From Nitrospirota bacterium (GTDB lineage Bacteria > Nitrospirota > Thermodesulfovibrionia > Thermodesulfovibrionales > SM23-35): DNA of 42,774 nucleotides. Numbering within the stretch: position 1 is the stretch's first letter; each line of letters starts with the position of its first letter. The position numbers and the translations under genes were made by a program. Positions 1 through 12,046 of this stretch are shown here, piece after piece. The stretch is taken from NCBI GenBank assembly GCA_013388605.1, contig JACAEY010000091.1, positions 1 to 42,774 on the forward strand. The letters run 5' to 3'. The notes under the pieces are model-generated. The model did no database searches and was not told the origin of the DNA. It saw only the letters and a list, made by a program, of their open reading frames with translations.

Positions 1-583
1 AATGTGAAGTTTGGGGTCTGACTTGATTATTGATTTTACAGGGGGATGAGGTATCCATGCTTGTTATTTATTTATCGAGACAATGAGGACAGTGACAGGG
101 CCAGCGACTATTTATTTCATAGGTTTTGTCAGTGTAAACACTAGAATTTCACTAGAATTTTGCTTAACAGGCGGAATTTCTGATACTGTTAGCTGTTTCT
201 GAATCAAGCCAGTCCCTGAAATAAAATCAGGTCGAGCACTATCGTCAGGCCAGGGTTCAGGACAATTTTGAAACTAATTTTGAGCTTATACAGGGTTTGA
301 CGAAAAGACCGCTGTTTCAAAAGCTATGGATTTTGCACCGTATTTCTGGAATGGCCGTAATGGTAAGCAAATTTCCACACAGGTTAAGCCCATATATCTG
401 CAAACAAAGTCCGATGCTATTGTTGTAACGGTTATATTCATTAGTTCTCTTTTTTACCGCTGTATTTTGAAGGTTTGACACTTATTCTTATTCTACAGGT
501 TCTAAAAGTAAACGATTTATTGCTGATAGTGTCTTGGTGGCTTCATACAACTCGCTTATAAGGGTGATATGTCTGTTGTATGG

Positions 584-623
584 TTGACATATCACATTAA
601 TATGTGATACACATAATTATGTG
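584..623 (+). promoter_or_regulatory. Putative vapBC promoter/operator: TTGACA plus two adjacent palindromes
   Basis: TTGACA at 584-589; ATCACAT-TAAT-ATGTGAT at about 591-608; perfect 14-bp palindrome CACATAATTATGTG at 610-623; antitoxin ATG at 644. Confidence 0.6.
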
Positions 624-643
624 ATATGTGAAAGGGGGTTTGT

Positions 644-889
644 ATGGAACGGCAGAATGTAACATTGTCCCTTCCCAAGGCAATGCTGAAAAAAGCTAAG
701 ATGCTCGCGATGAAGAAAGAGAAATCTTTAAGCGCCTTGATACGGGAATCCCTTGAGGAGAAGATCAGAAAGGATACAGGGTATAAGAAAGCTATGGAGC
801 GAGAAATAAGCCTTATGGAAAAAGGCTTCAGTCTGGGTACAGGTGGCCGTATGCCCTGCTCGCGAGAGGAATTGCATGAAAGGCGATAA
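644..889 (+). CDS. Ribbon-helix-helix type antitoxin (VapB-like)
   Basis: 81 aa; N-terminal 'NVTLSLPKAMLKKAKMLAMKKEKSLSALIRESLEEKI' resembles RHH antitoxins; overlaps a PIN-domain gene downstream. Confidence 0.8.
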   Translation: MERQNVTLSLPKAMLKKAKMLAMKKEKSLSALIRESLEEKIRKDTGYKKAMEREISLMEKGFSLGTGGRMPCSREELHERR

Positions 890-1298
890 GGTGTTTGTGG
901 ACACAAATGTGATTGTATATGCATATGATAAAGATGCAGGTGAAAAACACAAGTCTGCCTTGAATATTATGAAAGACCTTTGGCACTCAGGGCTTGGGAT
1001 TATAAGCACTCAGGTTCTACAGGAGTTTTTCATTACATTGACTAAGAAAATCTCAGTGCCTCTGAAAATACCGGTTGTACGGGGAACGATCAGAAGACTT
1101 TCCAGTTGGGATGTAGTGCTGATTGATGTAGACATAATAATAAGCGCGACTGAAATACAAGAGAGATACAAATATTCATTCTGGGACTCTCTTATCATTG
1201 CTTCTGCAATCGGAGGTGGAGCAAAAATTATTTTTTCGGAAGATTTTGCCGATGGTCAGACAATACAGGGCGTTACAATAAAGAACCCCTTTAAATAA
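876..1298 (+). CDS. PIN-domain toxin (VapC-like)
   Basis: 'KVFVDTNVIVYAYD' start, 'FWDSLIIASAI' and 'IIFSEDFADGQ' PIN motifs. The ORF track starts at 843 (GTG); internal ATG at 876 is the better start and overlaps the antitoxin by 14 nt. Confidence 0.85.
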   Translation: MKGDKVFVDTNVIVYAYDKDAGEKHKSALNIMKDLWHSGLGIISTQVLQEFFITLTKKISVPLKIPVVRGTIRRLSSWDVVLIDVDIIISATEIQERYKYSFWDSLIIASAIGGGAKIIFSEDFADGQTIQGVTIKNPFK

Positions 1299-1378
1299 AC
1301 ATTTTCAACTTAAGAGATGAAAGCCATAACTTCAGAAATCCCTTCTCAAATCGGTGGGAAAACTTCTTTACACTTATA

Positions 1379-1663
1379 ATGGATTACATAACTAAAGGGA
1401 GGGAAAGACCCTATATACTATTTCTTACTGCAACGCCAATTAACAATACCATCTGGGACCTCTACTGGCAGGTAATGCTCTTTACTCTCATAGACCAGAG
1501 GGTTTTTCTTAAAGAAGGAATTTCCGATATATTAAGATTTTTCAAGGATATAGATAAAGTAGGAGACCCTGCACTCTTAAATGATCTCATGAATGAGATA
1601 TCCATAAACTATCTCTTGATGGGGCATATCAGAGGCTTTATCTTCTTTTATACAAACCTATAA
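1379..1663 (+). pseudogene. SNF2/DEAD-like helicase fragment
   Basis: 'ILFLTATPINNTIWDLYWQVMLFT' resembles helicase motif III of SNF2-type proteins; only 94 aa, no Walker A or C-terminal helicase domain. Confidence 0.6.
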
Positions 1664-2186
1664 TTTGAGTCTGTTCAATGATGTGTCCTTTCATTGCCTT
1701 TTCCAGATCAGCCTTTTTTGCGTTGGAACTCAAATTGAGAGTAGTATCCAGGGCATAAAGCTTGAAGAAGTATCTATGTGTTCCAGAAGGAGGACAGGGA
1801 CCACCATAATCATGTTTTCTAAAATCATTCAGACCCTGGCTTGCACCTTTAGGAACAGAGTCTTCTTTTATATCTTTTGTTTTTGGATCAATATTCCATA
1901 AGACCCAATGAACCCATATACCCACCGGGGCGTCAGGATCATCAATTATTAATGCAAGAGATTTTGCCTTTTCTGAAACATTCTCAATCAAAAGAGGTGG
2001 GTTGATATCCATCCCATCACATGTATATTTTTGAGGTATGTAGCCATTATTTTCAAAAACAGGGCTTGATATTTTTAAACCAGTCATTTTAGTCACCTCC
2101 TTGCCCATGACATTTGAAATCAAAAGTAATAAAGATAACATTAAAGAAAAATAAATAAATCTTTTTTTCATCTTTCCTCCTCTCAA
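1638..2186 (-). CDS. YbhB/YbcL family (PEBP/Raf kinase inhibitor-like) secreted protein
   Basis: Signal peptide followed by 'YTCDGMDINPPLLIENV...SLALIIDDPDAPVGIWVHWVLWNI' and 'GPCPPSGTHRYFFKLYALD'. Confidence 0.92.
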   Translation of the reverse strand: MRGGKMKKRFIYFSLMLSLLLLISNVMGKEVTKMTGLKISSPVFENNGYIPQKYTCDGMDINPPLLIENVSEKAKSLALIIDDPDAPVGIWVHWVLWNIDPKTKDIKEDSVPKGASQGLNDFRKHDYGGPCPPSGTHRYFFKLYALDTTLNLSSNAKKADLEKAMKGHIIEQTQIIGLYKRR

Positions 2187-2327
2187 ATTCTTATTTTAGA
2201 GTACAAGGATAAAAATCAGCGTTACAGCAATTATCCCTCTAAATTGATGACATTTAGACATTAAAAGCTCTTATGCTGTGGTAGCATCTTCCTTGGCATT
2301 CGAATTGAGTGAAAGCAGAGGCTTTTG

Positions 2328-2606
2328 CTAACCAACCAATTTGTCAAATTCCTCAACAGTTACCGCTGGGAAAGTTGTAAAGGAAATCCCTGTCAATTTC
2401 GTAAGGGCAACCGATGCCTTCATTACTTCAGAAATCCCTGGGAAATCAACTATAAAAGCTAAGTCATAAATTCCTAATAGCGAATACATTGAGTTTACCT
2501 TCCCTCCATTTTTCTCAATAAGACTGACTACCTCTTTTGTGCGTTTTGCGGTAATTCCTTTTATCCCTTCCAATGAATATTTCCCAAGCATCAAGAATCT
2601 TGACAT
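2328..2606 (-). CDS. GYD-domain family protein
   Basis: 92 aa, 'MSRFLMLGKYSLEGIKGITAKRTKEVVSLIEKNGGKVNSMYSLLGIYDLAFIVDFP' matches GYD family layout. Confidence 0.8.
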   Translation of the reverse strand: MSRFLMLGKYSLEGIKGITAKRTKEVVSLIEKNGGKVNSMYSLLGIYDLAFIVDFPGISEVMKASVALTKLTGISFTTFPAVTVEEFDKLVG

Positions 2607-2668
2607 CTTAGCTCACCCCCTTTCGTTTAAATTTTTAATATATTTTACATCTTACCCATTTTGAATTA

Positions 2669-2962
2669 CTATCTCTTTTCAGGTGCAGGAGGGACAGGCT
2701 CTTTTGGTTCTTTTATTACATTCAGGGCCTTCCTGTACGCCTCAAGCAGGTCTTCATAGTATTTAATCCTGAATGTCATACTTGGGATGTTCTTTACAGA
2801 ATACATGACTATATCCCAGGCAATCTCCTCTTCTGTTTTATATACAAAAAAGCATTGCGGTTCAGCAGGATATCTTCTAAATTCAAAACCCTTATCCTGA
2901 GCCTCTGTTATATCAACGATGAAAAGAATAGTTATCGTCAAAGCTATTAACCATCTACCCAT
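2669..2962 (-). CDS. Small secreted hypothetical protein
   Basis: 97 aa with N-terminal hydrophobic signal; no recognised family. Confidence 0.5.
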   Translation of the reverse strand: MGRWLIALTITILFIVDITEAQDKGFEFRRYPAEPQCFFVYKTEEEIAWDIVMYSVKNIPSMTFRIKYYEDLLEAYRKALNVIKEPKEPVPPAPEKR

Positions 2963-3118
2963 AACAGACCTCCTTTAAAATCTTATTATCTCAACTTCTA
3001 TCTCTTTACCGTTTTCCAGATTGATAATGAGCATGGATTCGGGAAAAGTAACTCTGTCGAAAGCATGATCTCTGTATTCTATTTATCAACATAATTCGCT
3101 AAAAAAGTTGAGCTTTTT

Positions 3119-3631
3119 TTAAACCACTTTTAAAATAGCCTCTTTTGAACTTTTTACCTTTTTTGGTAATGGTTTTTCATCGGGATAGCCTATGCCTATA
3201 TTGGCAATTACTCGATACCTCTTATCTATATTAAGAATTTTTCTGACATATTCTTCCCTTTCTTGTGTCTCTGGATGATAAACTGCATTCCAGCAGGCAC
3301 CTAATCCCAGAGAATGGGTCTCAAGTAGAAGTAACATTATGGCACAGGAGCAGTCCTCTAACCAGTGATTACTTTTGCATTCATCTGCAAGGGCGACTAT
3401 GACAATAGGGGAGTTTTCTAAGAATTTAGAATAGGGCTGGGTCTTACTGAGATATTTTATCTTCTCTTTATCTTTCACTAAGATAAATGACCACGGCTGA
3501 GAATCTTTCGCAGAGGGTGCATAGCAGGCAGCCTCTATACATCTTCTGATCAGCACTTCATCGGGTATCCCCTTCTTGTACTTCCTTATACTTCTTCTGG
3601 TCTTTATTATTTCAAAAATATCTCTTTGCAC
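3119..3631 (-). CDS. Nitroreductase family protein
   Basis: 'DIFEIIKTRRSIRKYKKGIPDE...CIEAACYAPSAKDSQPWSFILVKD' and 'GLGACWNAVYHP'. Confidence 0.93.
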   Translation of the reverse strand: MQRDIFEIIKTRRSIRKYKKGIPDEVLIRRCIEAACYAPSAKDSQPWSFILVKDKEKIKYLSKTQPYSKFLENSPIVIVALADECKSNHWLEDCSCAIMLLLLETHSLGLGACWNAVYHPETQEREEYVRKILNIDKRYRVIANIGIGYPDEKPLPKKVKSSKEAILKVV

Positions 3632-3881
3632 GATCCTATCTACATCCCCCTTTTACCAATTTTTTTAATGAAATTGCCAATTCCAGATAGAGATCACATG
3701 AGCTCCTAAATGTCTTCCATTACCTCCTGGCCTTTCAATCTCCATAAAACCTTGAAGGACTGAAGCGATAATATTTCCTGAGGTCATTTTTGCATAAAAA
3801 CATAAATATTTCTTGCAACTACTGACATCTCAATGAGGTTAAAAATGAGAAATTATATCATGCAGAAAAGTAACAAAAAGG

Positions 3882-4262
3882 TTATTGAACTTTCTTGTTT
3901 CGCCTGGTAATTCCCTTTTTTTCTTTGTATTTTTCCACTGCATATATCACTCTGTGTGCGCGTCGTATTTCTTCTGTATTGTTGAACATCAGAAGAATTA
4001 CCCTATTGAAAATCTCAATTATTTTAGTTCCCTCTTCATCTTCAATTGTCATCAAGTCATATTGAATTGGGTCTCCCCATGATGGATCGCCATATCTTAA
4101 CTTTAATGATTTATAATTATCTTTTGCCAGTGTTTCAAGTACATCCTTAGGAATAGCTTCCCCCTCAAAACAAATAGTAGTGCATTTGGATTTATCATCC
4201 AGTGTTTTAAGCATTCCACTTTGAAGAGTAATCTTTTTAATACTATGTGTAGAGTCAGCCAT
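3882..4262 (-). CDS. Hypothetical protein
   Basis: 126-aa ORF with plausible composition; no recognised domain. Confidence 0.45.
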   Translation of the reverse strand: MADSTHSIKKITLQSGMLKTLDDKSKCTTICFEGEAIPKDVLETLAKDNYKSLKLRYGDPSWGDPIQYDLMTIEDEEGTKIIEIFNRVILLMFNNTEEIRRAHRVIYAVEKYKEKKGITRRNKKVQ

Positions 4263-4777
4263 TTTTAATTTTATGCTTAGCGTTTACTTTTGAATCATAA
4301 TCCGCCGATTCAGGTAATGTCAAGGCTGTTTCTGTCTGATACGCCATGACCTTCTTGCAGCCTGCCTGAGGCTAAATATGTTATTACCAACTTGATAGAA
4401 ACTACATTTGGAAAATTTAATAATTCAACCCTGTCTTTACCATCTTTGCATTTACTACAAGCGCATCCATATCTTTTGTAGTTTGTTGATCCATGTCTCT
4501 CTTTTTAAACTCAACTGATGCATCAAGAATCACAACTCTGAATCCTCTCTTCTTGAGCACATTTTTATGTCAGAGAAAAAACATCAGAAATCTCTCAAAC
4601 CATTTGCTTCACGTGCATATGATTCTGTTGATAAGATAATAAAAAATGCAAAAGAAATTGTTTTTGGATAACAGGTTCTAATTTTCAAAAGTGTTTGATA
4701 GAATATGTCTGGTATTTTCAAGCCTTTTAGTCCCTTATCTAAAACAGAACCAGGGTAAGAAAGGAGGATAGTATTTT

Positions 4778-4825
4778 ATGGGACTATACAGGCGACCGGA
4801 TTCAAAGGACTGGTCTAAACCATGA
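4778..4825 (+). pseudogene. Possible integrase N-terminal remnant
   Basis: AAGGAGG-preceded ATG encodes MGLYRRPDSKDWSKP* (15 codons), resembling the start of some tyrosine integrases ('MGLYKR...'), about 90 nt upstream of tRNA-Ser. Confidence 0.35.
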
Positions 4826-4917
4826 CAAAGCTCAAAGAACATCATGTGGATTTTCACATTTTTTTCACGTTCAGGAAACTATTCCCACAAAACCGTTATT
4901 CTATTGAAATAAAAATC

Positions 4918-5006
4918 GGAGGGGTGCCAGAGTGGTTGAATGGGGCGGTCTCGAAAACCGTTGTGGAGTCACTCCACCCAGGGTTCGAATCCCTGCCCCT
5001 CCGCCA
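4918..5006 (+). tRNA. tRNA-Ser (CGA anticodon), CCA encoded
   Basis: Acceptor arms GGAGGGG/CCCCTCC, anticodon loop CTCGAAA, variable arm GTGGAGTCACTCCAC, T-arm CAGGGTTCGAATCCCTG, terminal GCCA. Confidence 0.95.
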
Positions 5007-5007
5007 A

Positions 5008-5907
5008 CTAAGAAAATATCTCTTTCAATGCATCTCTCAAATGTGGATAATAAAATTGAAATCCTTTCCTTAGTAATCTCTCAGGAATTACCTTCTGGCT
5101 CATAAGAATAACATCTGCTGTTTCTTTAAATAAAAATCTAAGAATAAAAGCAGGAAAAGGAATAACAATAGCTCTTTTGAACTTTCTTATAGAATTTATG
5201 AAATCCTTAAATTGTACCGGAAAAGGCGAACTTGCATTTACCGGTCCTGACAATGTTTCATCTTCAATAGTTAAATGATATATATGTATGAGATCATCCA
5301 TATGAATCCATGGAAACCACTGATTGCCTGAACCAAAGATAACAGCGAAACCGAACCGAAAAGATTTCAATACTTGCTGGATAAAGCCTCCGCCCTTACC
5401 AATTACAGGAGCTGTCCTCACCTGAACTGAACGAATACCAAATTCCTCTGCTCTCCTTGCTTCTTTTTCCCACTGTATACAAAGCTCGGCTAAGAACCCT
5501 TGTCCATTTCTTGACTCTTCATTTATTTCTTCTCCTTTTCTATTACCATAATAACCCACAGCAGAGGCAGAAACAAATACTTTCGGTTTCTGAGGTAATT
5601 TTGAAATAAAATTTATGAGATTTTTATTGGCGGACACCCTGCTGTTCCATATATCCCTTTTATTCTTTTCATTCCAGAATGTAAAAATACTTTTACCGCT
5701 AAGATTTATGAGAGCATCTACACCTTCGAACCATTCCTGCTTAAACAATTCCGGTTTTAACAAGTCAGCCACGATAAACTCCATACCATGGAGAATCTTT
5801 TTTGGTTTGTGTCCTGCAAGAACGACTACCTGTAAACCCTGATTCAATAGATAGCCAGAAAGGTATGAGCCTATAAACCCAGTTCCCCCACAAATAAGAA
5901 CTTTCAT
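5008..5907 (-). CDS. TIGR01777 family NAD(P)-binding epimerase-like protein
   Basis: 'MKVLICGGTGFIGSYLSGYLL', 'FVSASAVGYYGNRKGEEINEES', 'RTAPVIGKGGGFIQQVL', C-terminal 'PERLLRKGFQFYYPHLRDALKEI'. Confidence 0.93.
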   Translation of the reverse strand: MKVLICGGTGFIGSYLSGYLLNQGLQVVVLAGHKPKKILHGMEFIVADLLKPELFKQEWFEGVDALINLSGKSIFTFWNEKNKRDIWNSRVSANKNLINFISKLPQKPKVFVSASAVGYYGNRKGEEINEESRNGQGFLAELCIQWEKEARRAEEFGIRSVQVRTAPVIGKGGGFIQQVLKSFRFGFAVIFGSGNQWFPWIHMDDLIHIYHLTIEDETLSGPVNASSPFPVQFKDFINSIRKFKRAIVIPFPAFILRFLFKETADVILMSQKVIPERLLRKGFQFYYPHLRDALKEIFS

Positions 5908-5952
5908 ATTTAAATTATACCCTTAACCATCCTTTATCAAAATGATAAGGTA

Positions 5953-6123
5953 ATAAGTCTGTATACCTCATAAACTCAATGAATCGACAGGATAATTGTA
6001 TCGCAGACCCTTTCTGTTAAAGATGATATCTGGTTAACGTTCATATATCCTTCTTTGGAATCAGGATGTGGATGAATTTTCTAAGATGCCGTCATTGTAT
6101 TTCTCATATTTTAGTGTATATGG
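5953..6123 (+). repeat. Dispersed MITE-like repeat, copy A
   Basis: Aligns along most of its length with 31651-31834, e.g. ATACCTCATAAAC.CAATGAAT.GACAGGATAATTGTAT and CTTTCTGTTAAAG..TGATATC; right end degraded. Confidence 0.85.
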
Positions 6124-6409
6124 ATAATAATGATCATAAAACATGTATGAAAACCTAAATATCAGGCTTACTCCAATTTACTTAGTAAAATTGATCCAAA
6201 ATTAAATTGCATAATCTTACCAAATTTTTTTTAAAAGTAACAGATAAAATATTCTAAAATAGCAAGTAAAAAGTCTTTAAATTTTGGTATAAGATTTGAT
6301 CTTTAAATAGAAATTTATAATCGTAAATTTTAAAAATTTAATAACTAAAAATTTCTCAGTTCATTATAATACCATTATTCATTCGCGGGTTCTCCTTTAT
6401 AAGGTTATT

Positions 6410-6676
6410 ATGGAAAAAAAAGAATTGCTTTCAGAAGCAATAAATTCTTGTTCAATATATGAATTCCTTGAAGAAAAGCTCAAGCGGTATCTAAAAAAAC
6501 TCACAAAGCTTGAACACTCAAACCTCTATGAGTCAGTCATATCCGAGGTTGAAAAATCATTGATCTCAATAGTTCTTAAAGAAACTGAAGGGAACCAGCT
6601 CAAGGCAGCAAAAACACTTGGAATAAATCGTAATACATTAAGATCAAAGATTAAAGCATATAAAATTAAAATATAA
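6410..6676 (+). CDS. Fis-family helix-turn-helix protein
   Basis: C-terminal 'LISIVLKETEGNQLKAAKTLGINRNTLRSKIKAYKI' is a Fis/NtrC-type HTH. Confidence 0.85.
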   Translation: MEKKELLSEAINSCSIYEFLEEKLKRYLKKLTKLEHSNLYESVISEVEKSLISIVLKETEGNQLKAAKTLGINRNTLRSKIKAYKIKI

Positions 6677-8762
<2,086 letters not shown>

Positions 8763-8766
<4 letters not shown>

Positions 8767-10091
8767 AGAATCGGCAGATACCTCTCAATCTCATAAGGGA
8801 ATACCTTTATACGGTATTCATCCCACTCCACCTTCTTACTTATTATAAGTTGTTCAAAGATGTGTTCTCCAAGTGTATCTCTTAGAAGCTCACTTTCTTC
8901 TGCATGCTCTATTGCCTCAATAAGGCTCCCAGGTAACTGCTCTATCCCCATCTCCTCCTTCTCCCCCTCGGTTAAATGGTAAACATCCATCTCTACAGGC
9001 TCTGAAAGTTTGTAACCCTTATCTATTCCCCTCAAACCTGCATTCAACATACATGCAAAGGCAAGATATGGGTTACACGCTGGATCAGGTGAACGGAGCT
9101 CTACCCTCGTCGCCTTCTCCTTGCCCGGTTTATAAAGTGGTACCCTCACAAGGGTCGACCTGTTCCTCCTCGCCCAGCAGATATACACTGGTGCCTCATA
9201 TCCAGGCACAAGCCTCTTGTATGAGTTTACCCATTGGTTAAGTACAAGGGTTATCTCCTTGATATGGGTTAGTATCCCAGCTATATACTTCTTCGCTATA
9301 TCCGATAGATAATACTCATCCTTGGGATCAAAAAAGGCATTCCTATCCCCCTTAAATAGAGATTGGTGTGTGTGCATCCCGCTTCCATTCTGTCCAAATA
9401 TCGGCTTCGGCATAAATGTGGCATACACATTGTATTGCTTTGCCACTTCCTTCACTATTACCCTGTGTGTCATAACTATGTCAGCCATCGTTAGAGCATC
9501 CTCATACCTTAGGTCTATCTCATGCTGTGAATGCGCTACCTCATGATGGGAATACTCTACCTTTATCCCCATTGATTCAAGGGCAAGGATGGTGTCCCTC
9601 CTTAAATCCTCTGCAGCATCAAGTGGATAATCAAAATAACCACCCTCATCAAGGATATCTGTGTTTCTGTCTGTCTTGAAATAAAAATATTCAAGCTCTG
9701 GACCAAGATAAAATGTGAACCCCCTCTCCCTTGCCTTCTCAAGATTTAACTTCAGAATATACCTCGGATCCCCTTTGTAGGGTGAACCATCAGGTTCATA
9801 TATGTCACAGAACATCCTCGCTACCGCCCTCTCCTTTGGCCTCCATGGAAGTATCGCAAAGGTCGCAGGATCAGGCCTCGCTATCATGTCAGATTCATCT
9901 ATCCTCGCAAATCCTTTGATGGATGAACCATCAAATCCAATCCCTTCATCAAAAGCATAGTTGAGTTCCTCTACAGGTATCGCAAAACTCTTCAGTTGCC
10001 CATGTATGTCACTGAACCATAGCCGAACAAACTTTACTCCATGCTCCTTTACCAGCTCCATTACTTCTTTCTTGTCTTTCGGTTTCTCCAT
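8763..10091 (-). CDS. glnA: Glutamine synthetase type I (GSI-alpha-like)
   Basis: 'GIGFDGSSIKGFARIDESDM', 'GPELEYFYF', 'KPIFGQNGSGMHTHQSL', 'RNRSTLVRVP'; C-terminal region resembles Gram-positive GSI-alpha. Confidence 0.97.
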
Positions 10092-10276
10092 ATATCCTCC
10101 TTGAACTACTTCAATCTATTTTTATTATTGATCTAATAAAAATAATAATATCATTCTTATTAAAAAAATTCCTTATGAATATTCTTTTCTGGCCACAGTT
10201 TAAAAATTAATATTTTCTATTGACATATTAACCCTTTTATCTATAAATTTTTATAATTCTTTCAGTTGGGGTATCT

Positions 10277-10741
10277 ATGATACTTTATCTTGTTCAACAT
10301 GGGGATGCAAAAAAAGAAGAGGAAGATCCTTCAAGACCTCTTTCTGAGAAGGGTCTTAAAGATGTTAAAGCTGTTGCATCCTATATATCAAGACTAAATA
10401 TTGAACTTGAAGAAATCCTTCATAGTGGAAAATTGAGAGCAAAGCAGACCGCAGAAATATTCGCCGAGAAAATGAAGATTTCTAAGGGTATTTCAGAAAC
10501 AGACGGACTTGCCCCTCTTGATGATCCTGTTATATGGGCAGAAAGACTAATTAATAAAACAGACTCCACTATGCTTGTTGGACATCTTCCTCATCTCGGA
10601 AAGCTCACATCTTTACTCCTCTGTAATGATAAAGAAAAAAATCCTGTAGCCTTTAAAATGGGAGGCATTGTTTGTTTGAAAAGGTATGATAAAGGGTGGT
10701 CATTGCAATGGATGATAACACCCGAAATTTTAATTCCGTAA
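10277..10741 (+). CDS. sixA: Phosphohistidine phosphatase SixA-like
   Basis: 'LYLVQHGDAKKEEEDPSRPLSEKGLKDV' and 'MLVGHLPHLGKLTSLLL'. Confidence 0.9.
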   Translation: MILYLVQHGDAKKEEEDPSRPLSEKGLKDVKAVASYISRLNIELEEILHSGKLRAKQTAEIFAEKMKISKGISETDGLAPLDDPVIWAERLINKTDSTMLVGHLPHLGKLTSLLLCNDKEKNPVAFKMGGIVCLKRYDKGWSLQWMITPEILIP

Positions 10742-10742
10742 C

Positions 10743-11741
10743 TTATTTCTTAGCCATCACTTTCTCTTCAAGTACCTTTAACTTTGATACCTCTCCGAGT
10801 ACTATCAGTGTGTCCCCAGATTTAATAGTAGTTCGAAAAGTAGGATTGAATTTCATTTCACCGGTAGCTCTCTTTATGGCAACTATTATAATACCTAACT
10901 CTCTTCCTATACCACATTGATCCAGTGTAAGTCCTATAAGCCCGGAACCTTCTAAAATAGGTATCTCTTCTATCTGGAGATCTATATTGCCTGTTTTTGT
11001 AGCAAACTCTATAAAATCTACTACAGCGGGCTTGAGAACTGTATGGGCAATCCTTAATCCACCAATATGATATGGTGAAACAACCCTATCAGCACCAGCT
11101 CTTAGTAATTTTTGTTCTGAGCCTTCTTCCCCTGCTCTTGCAACTATGAATAGATTCGGGTTTAATTCTCTTGAACTTAAGACCACATAAAGGTTTTCTG
11201 CATCAGTAGGTAGAACCGTTATTAAACCTTTTGCCCTTTCTATTCCACACTCTTTCAGAGTTTCATCCTGAGTTGCATCACCTTCAAGGATTAGTAAATC
11301 TTCCTTTTCGCGCATAATAGGATTTTTCTCAATAGCAATAAAATTAATACCCTTGTTTTTCAATTCTTTTGCTATTATCTTTCCCATCCTACCAAAACCA
11401 CAGATTATGTAGTGCTCTTTCAATTCTTTAATTCTCTTTTCCAATCTACTCCTCCCAAATAATTCTTGAAGTTCACCTTCTAAGATAAAACGAGCACCTG
11501 CACTGAGCGAATAAAGAACAGTGCCAACACCGCCTATTATAAGGAAAATAGTAAATATCCTTCCAGAAGAAGATAATCCGCTCAACTCACTATAACCAAC
11601 TGTGCTGAGGGTTATTATAGTCATATATAAAGAGTCAAAAAAACTCCATCCCTCAATTAACATGTAACCTGATGTGCCTGCTAAAACAATAATAGTTACA
11701 AGTAATATAACAGGTAAAAATCTTTTCCAGAGTTTTCCCAG
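10743..11741 (-). CDS. Two-TM potassium channel with TrkA-N/TrkA-C (RCK) domains; likely CTG start
   Basis: 'SLYMTIITLSTVGYSEL' pore/filter, 'HYIICGFGRMGKIIAKELK' TrkA-N. ORF track begins at 11663; the frame stays open to a CTG at 11741 with GGTGAGG 5 nt upstream, adding TM1. Confidence 0.88.
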   Translation of the reverse strand: MGKLWKRFLPVILLVTIIVLAGTSGYMLIEGWSFFDSLYMTIITLSTVGYSELSGLSSSGRIFTIFLIIGGVGTVLYSLSAGARFILEGELQELFGRSRLEKRIKELKEHYIICGFGRMGKIIAKELKNKGINFIAIEKNPIMREKEDLLILEGDATQDETLKECGIERAKGLITVLPTDAENLYVVLSSRELNPNLFIVARAGEEGSEQKLLRAGADRVVSPYHIGGLRIAHTVLKPAVVDFIEFATKTGNIDLQIEEIPILEGSGLIGLTLDQCGIGRELGIIIVAIKRATGEMKFNPTFRTTIKSGDTLIVLGEVSKLKVLEEKVMAKK

Positions 11742-12046
11742 ATATCCCTCACCTTCTTTTTATTCAAATGAATTTTATATACATTTTATCACCAGATACA
11801 TTTTCCTATCCATTTTTTAACCCTTACAAAGCATTTAAGATCTAAAATAAATATGGACTTAATATTACAAAAAATTAAAGATTATATCCAAAAGGTTAAA
11901 AAAAGTAATAAAGTCCTCACGATGGGATGTTTTTATGTATATGATAGTTTTATATTATTATATTTAAGATTATGTAATCCTTGATTCCTTTTTACAAACT
12001 AAATTGGAGGAGAGCCTTTCATTACTAACACAAAAAAGGAGGCGTT

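Noticed and set aside
139-160. Two tandem copies of CACTAGAATTT
   Set aside because: Only two 11-bp units in non-coding, degraded sequence; not enough to call a functional repeat or CRISPR.
592-1198. Reverse-strand ORFs over the toxin-antitoxin genes (592-924, 728-1009, 1010-1198)
   Set aside because: Overlap a clear RHH/PIN pair; no independent support.
3650-3790. Short reverse-strand open stretch ending ...GNGRHLGAHVISIWNWQFH*
   Set aside because: No start, no recognised family; cannot distinguish from chance or an old pseudogene.
4822-5073. 83-aa ORF on + strand
   Set aside because: It runs through the tRNA-Ser gene and into the end of the TIGR01777-like gene; 'GGVPEWLNGAVSKTVVESLHPGFESLPLRQ' is the usual artefact of translating tRNA-Ser.
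6324-6340. Odd palindrome TAAATTTTAAAAATTTA upstream of the Fis-like gene
   Set aside because: Pure A/T sequence in a very AT-rich intergenic stretch; chance occurrence is likely without conservation data.
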